Below the pieces are notes generated by a model. It was not told where the DNA came from, made no database searches, and saw only the letters and a program-made list of their open reading frames with translations. Positions 35,002 to 42,307 of a stretch of DNA of 42,307 bases are shown here, one piece after another. The DNA is taken from contig OUUY01000060.1 of NCBI GenBank assembly GCA_900302705.1, forward strand, positions 1 to 42,307. The letters are read 5' to 3'. The translations under genes and the position numbers were made by a program. Source of the DNA: Candidatus Sulfobium mesophilum (lineage in GTDB: Bacteria > Nitrospirota > Thermodesulfovibrionia > Thermodesulfovibrionales > UBA6898). How positions within the stretch are numbered: the stretch's first letter is position 1; the number at the start of each line of letters is the position of its first letter.

Positions 35002-35460
35002 ATGACACAATCAAGATTCTTTCAGTTATCTTTGTTGTTTCCATTTGTTTTATGGTGCATCTGTCTGCTTCTTTTCTCCGCATTATATAAAGAGGGCTCC
35101 GCCTTTATAATTAATAACTTATTTAATGCCTTCCGAGTCTTCGTCCCATATCTCGTCTTCGCCGCCATAGTCTGGAAATTGGCAAGCAATAAACCTTACA
35201 GATTGCTGATCCCGCTGGCAGCTGTCATCCCCATTGTCTGGGGAGTTTTCTTTACTCTTTTTTACATGCTGATATCTTATGCAGCAGAACGTAACGTGGA
35301 CCCATGGCACGTCCTTTTAATAATGGCTTTTTGGGCAACAGTAGTCGCATACCTGGCCGAGGTCATCCCTTTCCTTGTTCTGACCATATTCAGGGAAGAC
35401 TTCAAATCCTGCGAAGAAATACACCAACTGGAAGGCGCCACCTTAGACCAATGCTCCTGA
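35002..35460 (+). CDS. Four-helix integral membrane protein, unknown (152 aa)
   Basis: ATG 35002 follows an AGGAA-type site. Four hydrophobic helices lie at about residues 8-26, 46-62, 68-94 and 104-130, with a polar C-terminal tail (DFKSCEEIHQLEG). No family is recognised. Confidence 0.6.
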   Translation: MTQSRFFQLSLLFPFVLWCICLLLFSALYKEGSAFIINNLFNAFRVFVPYLVFAAIVWKLASNKPYRLLIPLAAVIPIVWGVFFTLFYMLISYAAERNVDPWHVLLIMAFWATVVAYLAEVIPFLVLTIFREDFKSCEEIHQLEGATLDQCS

Positions 35461-35535
35461 GATGTAAGACTTTACTTCCTGTCTAGCTAAGCGCAGCGCA
35501 CAAATACTTCTACCTGTAAAAGCTTTTGGTTGGAT

Positions 35536-35867
35536 AGGTTGTTCACACCGCTATCCTTATCCTTTTCGCCGGCACACAGTTTGCTAGTGATAAAGCAGAG
35601 GCACAATTAAATGAGCATGCGAGAAGAAAAAAACTTATTTCAATCCTGATGGAATCCTCACTCTACCTGACCCTTCCACTAAACGAAAGGCGCACTCTTC
35701 TTGTAAAAATGGCGTTGGATACCCATTTCTCATCGATGGAGAGTCGGAACAGAAAGAGGCCGTGGGATACTAGGCCAGCTTGGCAGGAATCTTTCGGACG
35801 TCTTGACCAGCTCAGCTTAATGGCGGAAATTTCACTTAAGTTGGTCATTTCACCAGGTTCCTTCTAA
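35536..35867 (+). pseudogene. Fragment of a membrane-anchored helical protein
   Basis: After a TAG at about 35536 the frame reads an apparent transmembrane anchor (TAILILFAGTQFAS) and a charged helix (EAQLNEHARRKKLISIL) to a stop at 35867, without a start codon for the anchor. The first ATG (35649) would give a 72-aa soluble remnant. The amino-acid order looks like real coding sequence, so this is probably a gene whose 5' part is lost or frameshifted. Nothing else is seen in 35461-35863. Confidence 0.35.
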
Positions 35868-36511
35868 ATCTGACCACTAGGCTCATCTGCTACATCCATA
35901 CCAAACGCAGCTGAAAACCTGTTCTGTGTAATCAGATCCAGTTCTATAGCCGCAGGCCTGAACAAAAACAAAAGCTTTTCAATGCTTTCAAGTCTTGGCT
36001 CTATGACGTATCTTGCCTGCGCAATATCCCTGAAACAGCCTTCACCCCTGTTTTTCCTGACCCAGTATTTCTGCCCCATCGAAAAGGCACCGTCGTTTGA
36101 GGAAATAATGTTATTCAGGATACCTGAGTATTTCTCCATATCAGATGTCGTCAAAACGACAAGGATGTTAATTCTGCTATATCTCCTTTTCCTATGGATA
36201 TAAAAATTGTTGACTGCATCCCCTGCCATGTAGGCAACCTGTCCTGAATTGTGTATAAAATAGTTAATAATCGGGCCGGCATTTATCAAGTCCTTTTTTT
36301 TCAAAAGATGAGTGTGTTTCTCATGACATTTCTCGAGTCTGAAAAGCGGCATCGGGCTGGAATAAGTCAGTTCAGGACGATGAGAGTCCGAGGGAAACCT
36401 CGAAAAAAATGAAACTATAGTTTTCCTTGCTTCTGCCAGGGTGTTCATCCTCGAATTTGCGGGCAGCTTGTCAATCTTGCGCCGTATCACAATCCTTTCC
36501 CCTGAATACAA
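35864..36511 (-). CDS. Hypothetical protein, soluble (up to 215 aa)
   Basis: The frame is open from ATG 36511, with an alternative start at 36448 (MNTLAEARKT). Neither has a good ribosome site. The middle is rich in aromatic and basic residues (NNFYIHRKRRYSRIN), followed by an ILVVLTTSDMEKYSGILNN helix and an IAQARYVIEPRLESIEK segment. The product looks globular and cytoplasmic. No family is recognised. Confidence 0.5.
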   Translation of the reverse strand: MYSGERIVIRRKIDKLPANSRMNTLAEARKTIVSFFSRFPSDSHRPELTYSSPMPLFRLEKCHEKHTHLLKKKDLINAGPIINYFIHNSGQVAYMAGDAVNNFYIHRKRRYSRINILVVLTTSDMEKYSGILNNIISSNDGAFSMGQKYWVRKNRGEGCFRDIAQARYVIEPRLESIEKLLFLFRPAAIELDLITQNRFSAAFGMDVADEPSGQI

Positions 36512-36710
36512 TTATTTTAATTTAAATAGCGAAAAAAAAGAAGCGGGGTTATCCAGGCCGCTAGCCTGCCGCAAAAGTTCTCCATTGCTTCGCTCTATGC
36601 CTTCGTATCCCTTCCTCCATAGGCCTAACGGCAGGAAAAAAGTATGCTCTTCTGAGCTGATATCTGATAGGCTAATTTCGTATAATAGCGGTCAGGGATT
36701 TTTGAACATA

Positions 36711-37886
36711 ATGAGCACGGCTGTACCAACGACAGAAATCGATCAGAGACTGCATAACCTGAGGGTTCGACTCGAAAAGCAGGGCATTGATGGCGCGCTG
36801 TTGCTGTATCCGATAGATGTATACTACTTTACAGGTGCCAGGCAGAACTCAGCTCTTTGGGTCCCTGTTGAAGGTAGGCCCACACTTTTTGTAAAAAAGA
36901 GTTTTCAGCGGGCATTAAAGGACAGCCTTATCGAAGACGTGCGTCCCTTCCCTGCACGCATGGAAATACCCGCCTTTTTCGGCAATGCCGCCATCCGGAT
37001 CGGCCTTACCTTTGACGTGCTGCCAGTCCAGCAGTACCACTTTTATTCTAATATCCTGACAGGGAAGGAATTTATAGACATATCTGCGATCAATCGGGAA
37101 CTCCGCTCCATAAAATCTGCATGGGAGATTGAGCAGATGCGCACCAGCGCTAAGATCCTCTGCGATGTTTTTGCTAAGGTGCCTGATATTCTGAAACGTG
37201 GAATGAGGGAACTGGACCTCGCCGCCGAGTTCGAATATTTGTTGAGAAAGTCCGGCAGCGACGGGTATCTTCGCATCCGCGCATTTCACCAGGAAATAAT
37301 GGGGCTGGCTGTGTCAGGTGAGAACGCGGCGATGGAAGGCTGCTTTGACGGCGCTGTCACCGGCAAGGGGCTGTCCAGGGCAGCACCTTACGGATCTTCC
37401 ATAAAGCCGATACGTGAAGGCGAACCGATCATGATCGACTATGGTCTCATTTACAACGGATACATCGTTGACATGACCAGGATCTTTGCCTTCGGTGGAC
37501 TCGACCCTGATTTGGAAAGGGCGTTCAGCCTCTCTATTGAGATTCAGAAATGGCTTCAAGAGAACCTGAGACCTGGAAATGTGTGCGAGGAACTATTTAC
37601 AGGTGCCTCTTCCCTGGCCGCTTCGGCAGGTCTGGCTGATAATTTCATGGGATATTCAGGTGAGCGCGCAAAATTTGTAGGGCACGGCGTCGGTCTTGAA
37701 CTTGATGAGTTCCCTGTACTTGCACAAAAATTCAAGTCTCTTATTGCTGCGGGACATACCGTTGCCATCGAGCCAAAATTCGTCTTTCCGGAGAAAGGGG
37801 CAGTCGGAATAGAAAATACATATGCTGTCACTAATTCGGGTTGTGAGAGGCTTACACTCCTGCCTGATGATCCGGTATATTTGTAA
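36711..37886 (+). CDS. M24-family metallopeptidase, Xaa-Pro aminopeptidase-like (391 aa)
   Basis: The start at ATG 36711 gives the usual creatinase N-domain (TEIDQRLHNLRVRLEKQGID), then the pita-bread catalytic domain. The five dinuclear metal ligands are visible: D243 (MIDYG), D254 (VDMTR), H325 (VGHGVGLELDE), E354 (AIEPK) and E368 (VGIENTY). It is predicted to remove N-terminal residues next to proline in the cytoplasm. TATAAT at 36681-36686 lies 24 bases before the ATG. The frame is open upstream to 36441 but that part is not protein-like. Confidence 0.88.
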   Translation: MSTAVPTTEIDQRLHNLRVRLEKQGIDGALLLYPIDVYYFTGARQNSALWVPVEGRPTLFVKKSFQRALKDSLIEDVRPFPARMEIPAFFGNAAIRIGLTFDVLPVQQYHFYSNILTGKEFIDISAINRELRSIKSAWEIEQMRTSAKILCDVFAKVPDILKRGMRELDLAAEFEYLLRKSGSDGYLRIRAFHQEIMGLAVSGENAAMEGCFDGAVTGKGLSRAAPYGSSIKPIREGEPIMIDYGLIYNGYIVDMTRIFAFGGLDPDLERAFSLSIEIQKWLQENLRPGNVCEELFTGASSLAASAGLADNFMGYSGERAKFVGHGVGLELDEFPVLAQKFKSLIAAGHTVAIEPKFVFPEKGAVGIENTYAVTNSGCERLTLLPDDPVYL

Positions 37887-38261
37887 AAGATATTATTAAA
37901 GTGTTTTTTTATAATATCATTATAACACCCTTTAAACATGAGTAATTTATTATTTTCCCATTGCCTTTTATTCCATGGGTTTTTCATGGCCGGACTGTTT
38001 CATGCAAAGTCAGCCATCCAATATACTTCCCAATGAGTATATCCGACTTCTTGATGCTAACTTGTGTCATCAGGCGGCAACAGAGCTATTTGTATAGAAT
38101 CGGATAAATTTAGTCCTAAATAGCCTGTTTTCTGTCGTAATTATCCCAATAAAGTCATCATTTGCCTTTGAAATTCTCTCCTAAACAGACTATTCTTATA
38201 TCAACATAGAAAGATATAAATCAGGGACATAGATGGATGTCCAGAAAAAAAGGAGTATACC
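37887..38261. other. Gene-free interval with hairpins
   Basis: An 8-bp inverted repeat (GATATTAT and ATAATATC, with a T-run in the loop) lies just past the M24 gene and may terminate it. GGACAT and ATGTCC (38225-38242) flank a six-base loop just before the ribosome site of the next gene. No coding sequence is seen. Confidence 0.45.
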
Positions 38262-38558
38262 ATGGAAATCAGAGATTATTGCACAAACGTAACAGCGGAA
38301 CTGGCAGGATGGAAGTCTAGAGTAGACGGCGTTGTCAACAAACTGGACCATGCGTCAACAGGTTACAAGGAAAAGGTCTTTTTTGAAGTTAACGAACTCC
38401 ATATGATCTCCGACGAACTTAATGACAGGATAGAGGGACTTACAAAGGCGTGCATGACAAACTGGCAGCCAGAGAAGGAGCGTGGGCATGAGGTCATTTG
38501 GCCTGAGCAGTCCCCAAGGATGTCGGATGACATATCGCTGAGTGATATCGGCGGCTGA
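38262..38558 (+). CDS. Small helical hypothetical protein (98 aa)
   Basis: AAAGGAG lies six bases before ATG 38262. The first 70 residues are predicted coiled coil (start MEIRDYCTNVTAELAGWK), followed by an acidic, disordered tail. It is soluble with two cysteines. No family is recognised, but a strong ribosome site and the following terminator support a real, well-expressed gene. Confidence 0.7.
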   Translation: MEIRDYCTNVTAELAGWKSRVDGVVNKLDHASTGYKEKVFFEVNELHMISDELNDRIEGLTKACMTNWQPEKERGHEVIWPEQSPRMSDDISLSDIGG

Positions 38559-38586
38559 TTCAGTTTACAGGCTAAACTCAAACAGC

Positions 38587-38622
38587 AAAAAGGGCCAAGC
38601 TCGGGAGGGGTTGGCCCTTTTT
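38587..38622 (+). terminator. Rho-independent terminator
   Basis: AAAAAGGGCCAA (38587-38598) and TTGGCCCTTTTT (38611-38622) form a perfect 12-bp stem. The 12-base loop separates them and the T5 run follows GGCCC. It lies 28 bases after the stop of the helical protein and is symmetric enough to serve the facing gene too. Confidence 0.85.
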
Positions 38623-38628
38623 CAGTAG

Positions 38629-38901
38629 TTACAGATCTAGCCGCGGCAGTCTGCACACATTTTCTGCAGGGGCTTTCTGATCAATCATTTGCCGCTTTTT
38701 TGACATCCCCGTCGACGCCATCTCCATAATTATATATACGACCCCGGCAACAAGGAGAACGATAGTTAACGTGATCAGAAAAAACTTAGGTCTTCGGTAA
38801 ATCAGAAATGCAATAGCTGCGAGCACCCCATAAAATATGACAGGACTGGATTCAGCAAAAGAGGAAAAAAAGCCCACTGTATCGCTGATAATCTCGGTCA
38901 T
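38629..38901 (-). CDS. Small two-helix membrane protein (90 aa)
   Basis: Two transmembrane helices lie at about residues 20-36 and 40-60, with a short basic loop between (YRRPK) and a basic tail. No ribosome site is visible before ATG 38901. Instead an (AT)9 tract occupies 38907-38924. The gene lies 55 bases after the hemerythrin gene on the same strand and may be co-transcribed. Confidence 0.6.
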   Translation of the reverse strand: MTEIISDTVGFFSSFAESSPVIFYGVLAAIAFLIYRRPKFFLITLTIVLLVAGVVYIIMEMASTGMSKKRQMIDQKAPAENVCRLPRLDL

Positions 38902-38906
38902 ATCAG

Positions 38907-38924
38907 ATATATATATATATATAT
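38907..38924. repeat. (AT)9 simple sequence repeat before a membrane-protein gene
   Basis: Nine AT units lie 5 bases upstream of the ATG at 38901. This is the place where slipped-strand changes could alter spacing of expression signals. Confidence 0.8.
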
Positions 38925-38956
38925 CGAATTTTACATGGCCTCGTCAACCAAACATT

Positions 38957-40384
38957 TCAGTCCCACTCCAGCAGCCTTTTCTGACCTTGGAGCCCCCTGA
39001 TGGGCGTAACGTCCTGACTTACTTCAAGGGTCCCACGATATATGCCTTTGTCATCACGGACCGCGAAATACCGGATGTGTATAAACCTTCCCTTCATCTG
39101 TATCCAGAACTCGGAACTGTCTTTTCTGCCGGCCTTGAATTCTTCCAGTATTTTGTTTACCACATGAACACTCTTTGAAGGGTGGCAGTTCTGCACGGTC
39201 CTGCCAATTATGCCCGGGCTTCGCGGAAAAATCCTGTCCTCTGTCTGCGAGTAATAAGCCACCTTGTCTTGCTCGTCAACAAATGATATATCCACAGGCA
39301 GATGTTTCAGAAGTAGGTTGATCTGTTCGGCCGTCAGAAGGCCGGTGTCAAGTGTCAGGCTGCCCACTTTTTCAGTCGGCAGTTTTTCCTGATACGCCTC
39401 TTCCGAAGGCTTCCACTCTTTAGCCGGTTTGATCCAGGCGAATCCGACCTCCTCCTCTCCCTTCCTGACTTTTTCCCAGTCTCCTTCGCCAAGCGTCTCA
39501 AGCGCCATCGGGAAAAGTATATGCTCCTCCTTGTAAATCATATCGTTGATCATGTGAATGAGAGCCTTGACTTCAAGTGCGGTCACCGACCCTTTCTCTG
39601 ACTTGCCCATAACGTCTTTCATCATCATTCTTATATCATCGTGGAGCGCCCACATCACCTTCGATGGTCCTGATATGCCATGTGCCTCCAGGATTGGAAA
39701 GAGCTGGTTCTCCTTGCGTACGTAATGAAGGTCGATTGAAGACAATTGTCCAAGCAATGAGTTGAGTTGAGCTCCGTCTTTTGCGATATCATGGATTGCC
39801 TGGATCTGCCTGACTATCCCCTCAGCCGCTCGATTTTCAAGCATTAACGTGTGGACAGGATGACCGGCCGGCAAACCAGGAACAACCTTATCCTCCAGGC
39901 TTTCCTTAAATACCTCGACATGCACGTCACAGAGCCGCTTTACTTCCTCTTCCGGCATGCCTTCAGTGATAAGGCGCTGCTCCATTTCAGCTATTTCGGT
40001 TGGTGCAACATCCCTGATCAGTTCGAGGAAACGTTTTTTCACTGTCTTTACGTCAACCCCCTTATGCAAGTCTTTTATGATCTCCTTCAGCGCCTCTATT
40101 CTTTGTTCCGGGCCTGCAATCATCTCCGGTTGTTCATCCCTGGCAACGGAAACCGTATCCGCCGTGCGCTTTGTTATCTCCCCCGCTATGTCGTCCATCA
40201 ATTTGCCTAATTCAATCCCTCCAACCATAGCGACGCGGCTCAGTGTAGCCACCCTGCCCAGCGTCTTTCTCATCAGAGGGTTGTCCAGCGCCTTAAAATG
40301 GGGGTTCATCTGAATAAGGAAATCCTTTAAAAAGGGGTAGCTGAATAAAAGTTCGTCAAGTTTTGTTTTCGGACTTATCTGCAT
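38957..40384 (-). CDS. DUF438/hemerythrin/PAS-domain sensor protein (475 aa)
   Basis: GGAGGAGACGAC precedes ATG 40384. The N-terminal 65 residues are a DUF1858-type domain (LDELLFSYPFLKDFL). A helical DUF438 region follows, with VKKRFLELIRDVAPTEIAEMEQ near 115. A hemerythrin (HHE) four-helix bundle spans about 170-310, with metal-ligand-type histidines and glutamates in AIHDIAKDG, DLHYVRKENQLFP, WALHDD and IYKEEHILFP. A C-terminal PAS domain spans about 345-470 (INLLLKHLPVDISFVDEQD). It is predicted to be a cytoplasmic di-iron oxygen or NO sensor. No histidine kinase or output domain is present. Confidence 0.88.
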   Translation of the reverse strand: MQISPKTKLDELLFSYPFLKDFLIQMNPHFKALDNPLMRKTLGRVATLSRVAMVGGIELGKLMDDIAGEITKRTADTVSVARDEQPEMIAGPEQRIEALKEIIKDLHKGVDVKTVKKRFLELIRDVAPTEIAEMEQRLITEGMPEEEVKRLCDVHVEVFKESLEDKVVPGLPAGHPVHTLMLENRAAEGIVRQIQAIHDIAKDGAQLNSLLGQLSSIDLHYVRKENQLFPILEAHGISGPSKVMWALHDDIRMMMKDVMGKSEKGSVTALEVKALIHMINDMIYKEEHILFPMALETLGEGDWEKVRKGEEEVGFAWIKPAKEWKPSEEAYQEKLPTEKVGSLTLDTGLLTAEQINLLLKHLPVDISFVDEQDKVAYYSQTEDRIFPRSPGIIGRTVQNCHPSKSVHVVNKILEEFKAGRKDSSEFWIQMKGRFIHIRYFAVRDDKGIYRGTLEVSQDVTPIRGLQGQKRLLEWD

Positions 40385-40830
40385 GTCGTCTCCTCCACAG
40401 TCGAGATGTTCAGCAACCAAATTATTTATTGAAATTATATATTGTAACAGCCGACGAGTCTACTGGACTTCAGCTGTTACGTGAAAATTATCACAAAGAG
40501 CGTTTCCCTAATGCCGCAGCACCCAGCCTTGCGATGATTTAAATTGGCTTTCCATTGGCTTCCTTCGTGAAGGGACAGCCCAGGAAACTACTACTTTAAT
40601 GATGAAGGTGGGTTAGGCGAAATCTGGCGCCACCGATTCTCTGGAACTTAAGTCCGCCCTTAATCATCTTGAGTGGCGTACATTTCCGGGCCCGGCCCGT
40701 ACAGACTAAGGATCAAAGGTCTCCTCATTAAAATAAGGGTCGCAGATGGTGAGCCCACTCTGATTGTTACAATGCTGTGAGAGGGGCTGATCTACAGACA
40801 CTGCCGTCTGAAGCGGAAAGAATCTATCCT
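40385..40830. other. Gene-free interval between the hemerythrin gene and pilT
   Basis: No coding sequence or recognisable RNA is seen. A short frame at 40706-40915 overlaps pilT and lacks support. GGTGG and CCACC (about 40606-40634) could pair but match no riboswitch I know. Confidence 0.4.
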
Positions 40831-41898
40831 CTACGAATAAATCAGTTTTCTTTCCAGATCGGTTGACCGTGAAATGCGTTTCGCCTCCTCTAAAGATATC
40901 ACATCCTGCCTGCACAGTTGAATCAAATGCTGGTCAAGCGTCTGCATATGATATTCATCCCGCCCCTTTTCAATATATTGCTCAATATCATCCAGGTGTC
41001 CATCACGTATACAAGACTTAATAGTGGACGTTGCATGCATAATCTCCATGGCCGGGACAACGATTTCCCCACTTTTCCCCCGGACGAGCCGCAACGACAC
41101 GGTTGCAACGAGAACCTCTGCGAGCCTGTGGCGGATGTTCTCCTGAACCTGTGACGGAAAAAATCCCACCATACGACCGATCGTGGAGGCAGCGTTATGC
41201 GTATGAAGCGTTGAGAGGACCAGATGACCGGTCTCAGCCGCCTTAATGCATGCGTCAACTGTATCCAGGTCACGCATTTCACCCACCATGATGACGTCCG
41301 GGTCCATGCGCATCGCAGCTTTTAATGCCCCCCCAAAACCTTCAGTGTCGATACCCACCTCCCTCTGGATAATACAGCTCCTATTCGAATGAAAGATAAA
41401 TTCTATCGGGTCCTCTATTGTTATAACGCTGTAATTGAAATTGTCATTAATATGCCTGATCATTGAGGCCAGGGTTGTAGATTTGCCGTTGCCGGTAGGT
41501 CCGCAAACCAGGATGAGCCCGTTGGGAGCTTTTGTGACATCGCCCAAGACCACCGGCAGATTCAGTTCCTCAAAAGTGCCGATATGATGAGGGATAACGC
41601 GCATGACGAGACCGATATTGCCCCGCTGCCGGAAGATACTGACCCTGAAGCGGCCGACGTCTGCTACAGTATATGAGGCATCAAACTCTTTCAGGTCCTC
41701 AGGCAGTTCTCTTTTATGCTGCTCAAGTACGGTAGATGCAATAAACTCTGTATCCTTTTTTGTCAGATTGCTCAGCTTAGACCGGATCAAATGGCCGCGA
41801 GCCCTGAATATCGGGGGATTATCCACTTCAAAATGTATATCGGATACCTTTTTTTCGAAGGCAATTTGAAGAATTTGTGTGAAGGTTGCAATATCCAT
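40831..41898 (-). CDS. Type IV pilus retraction ATPase, PilT/PilU family (355 aa)
   Basis: This is a hexameric AAA+-like ATPase that drives pilus retraction. An N-terminal PAS-like domain (1-100) is followed by the P-loop GPTGNGKSTT (133-142), an Asp box (IEDPIEF near 160), Walker B with VIMVGEMRD near 205, and a His box (TGHLVLSTLHTH near 226). The C-terminal AIRNLIRE-type motif of PilT is changed (TIKSCIRDGH), which leans toward PilU-like or a divergent PilT. ATG 41898 follows the upstream GAF-like gene by 31 bases, so they share an operon. Confidence 0.9.
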   Translation of the reverse strand: MDIATFTQILQIAFEKKVSDIHFEVDNPPIFRARGHLIRSKLSNLTKKDTEFIASTVLEQHKRELPEDLKEFDASYTVADVGRFRVSIFRQRGNIGLVMRVIPHHIGTFEELNLPVVLGDVTKAPNGLILVCGPTGNGKSTTLASMIRHINDNFNYSVITIEDPIEFIFHSNRSCIIQREVGIDTEGFGGALKAAMRMDPDVIMVGEMRDLDTVDACIKAAETGHLVLSTLHTHNAASTIGRMVGFFPSQVQENIRHRLAEVLVATVSLRLVRGKSGEIVVPAMEIMHATSTIKSCIRDGHLDDIEQYIEKGRDEYHMQTLDQHLIQLCRQDVISLEEAKRISRSTDLERKLIYS

Positions 41899-41929
41899 TT
41901 ACTTTTTTCTCCCTGAATGCTGTCAGTCT

Positions 41930-42307
41930 TTATGAGTTCTCATCTGTTCGCCCTTGAACAGCCAAACTGAGCTTCTTACGATAAAGTGCATTTTCCAAAA
42001 CCAGGCCAGAACTGCTGGCCAGAATTTCGAGCAAGTCACTTTGGATGGCAACCGGTTCCTTCCCGCCAAAATCTCCATAGACAAGGATCGCCGTCCTGCC
42101 GAACCTCTTTATCGGAAGCAGCATAATGGCAGGACTCAACGGCTCCCCTATAGTCTCAAATAGATAATTCCTTAATACCTTATCCTCGCTCTCACCGAAA
42201 AAGGCCACTGAGTTTTCCACGACGCCACGGAAAACAGAAGGCTTTGAAAGCGGTACCTTAAGCCGCGTCACTGAAGTCGGTCCAGCATCCTTTTCAGCAT
42301 ATACTCC
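41930..42307 (-). CDS. C-terminal part of a GAF-like domain protein (5' end outside window)
   Basis: The minus-strand frame is open to the right edge, so only the last 125 residues are seen. The pattern AIMLLPIKRFGRTAILVYGD, an FGGKEP turn and ASSSGLVLENALYRKKL matches the end of a GAF or GAF-like domain, as found at the C-terminus of DUF4388- or TPR-containing regulators next to pilus genes. A GTG at 42271 is internal and not the likely start. Confidence 0.6.
   Translation of the reverse strand, partial: GVYAEKDAGPTSVTRLKVPLSKPSVFRGVVENSVAFFGESEDKVLRNYLFETIGEPLSPAIMLLPIKRFGRTAILVYGDFGGKEPVAIQSDLLEILASSSGLVLENALYRKKLSLAVQGRTDENS

Noticed and set aside
1-42307. CRISPR arrays, tRNA or rRNA genes, prophage modules
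   Set aside because: No regularly spaced repeats, no tRNA cloverleaf or rRNA signature, and no phage structural genes were seen.

Overview
This window is bacterial chromosome. It shows Gram-negative traits: PEP-CTERM and lipobox secretion signals, a multiheme c-type cytochrome, FtsY and a PilT-family pilus ATPase. These, with the radical SAM, hemerythrin and menaquinone/ubiquinone-type methyltransferase genes, fit an anaerobic or microaerophilic lineage such as Nitrospirota or Desulfobacterota. The phylum cannot be fixed from the sequence alone. Nothing here looks like a phage or plasmid backbone. No tRNA, rRNA or CRISPR array was seen.

Region 1-6208 is accessory. It holds a large exported Ig-like protein running off the left edge, a PEP-CTERM protein with an in-frame TGA, a complete IS3-family element (2641-3890), a GNAT acetyltransferase followed by a textbook integron attC site (5066-5122), a few small hypothetical genes, and a collapsed IS21-like terminus (5729-5846). 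Region 6209-14876 is metabolic and regulatory: a GH15-type glycosidase, an iron-permease-like membrane protein, a HAD hydrolase, an FMN reductase/UbiE-type methyltransferase pair, and a plus-strand operon of response regulator, cNMP/CBS/nucleotidyltransferase protein and Nramp transporter.

The most interesting locus is 14954-19678 on the minus strand. Reading 5' to 3' it runs: DJ-1/PfpI protein, DUF255 thioredoxin-fold protein, a tiny peptide gene, a strong terminator, a radical SAM/SPASM enzyme, an ICMT-like membrane methyltransferase and a 60-residue protein. The peptide frame is followed by three TGA codons spaced exactly nine bases apart. The second TGA sits at the base of a hairpin whose apical stem and GGUC loop closely resemble the E. 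coli fdhF SECIS element. I propose a ribosomally made peptide with one or two selenocysteines, modified by the radical SAM enzyme. A named family of this sort (selenobiotic peptides) exists in annotation databases; membership cannot be tested here.

Region 19882-28019 has a thioredoxin-reductase-like flavoprotein, a DUF4337-like membrane protein, a frameshifted exported protein, endonuclease III with one Fe-S cysteine replaced by histidine, a seven-haem cytochrome interrupted by an amber codon, two uncharacterised genes, ftsY and a DUF2318 lipoprotein. Region 28340-42307 has a nagZ-like gene, a lipoprotein, an epimerase and a fused proline catabolism enzyme in one run. It continues with a beta-helix protein overlapping the latter convergently, membrane and hypothetical genes, an M24 peptidase, a hemerythrin/PAS sensor, pilT and the end of a GAF-like gene at the right edge. 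Several genes have a TATAAT box only 5-6 bases before the ATG, which suggests leaderless mRNAs.
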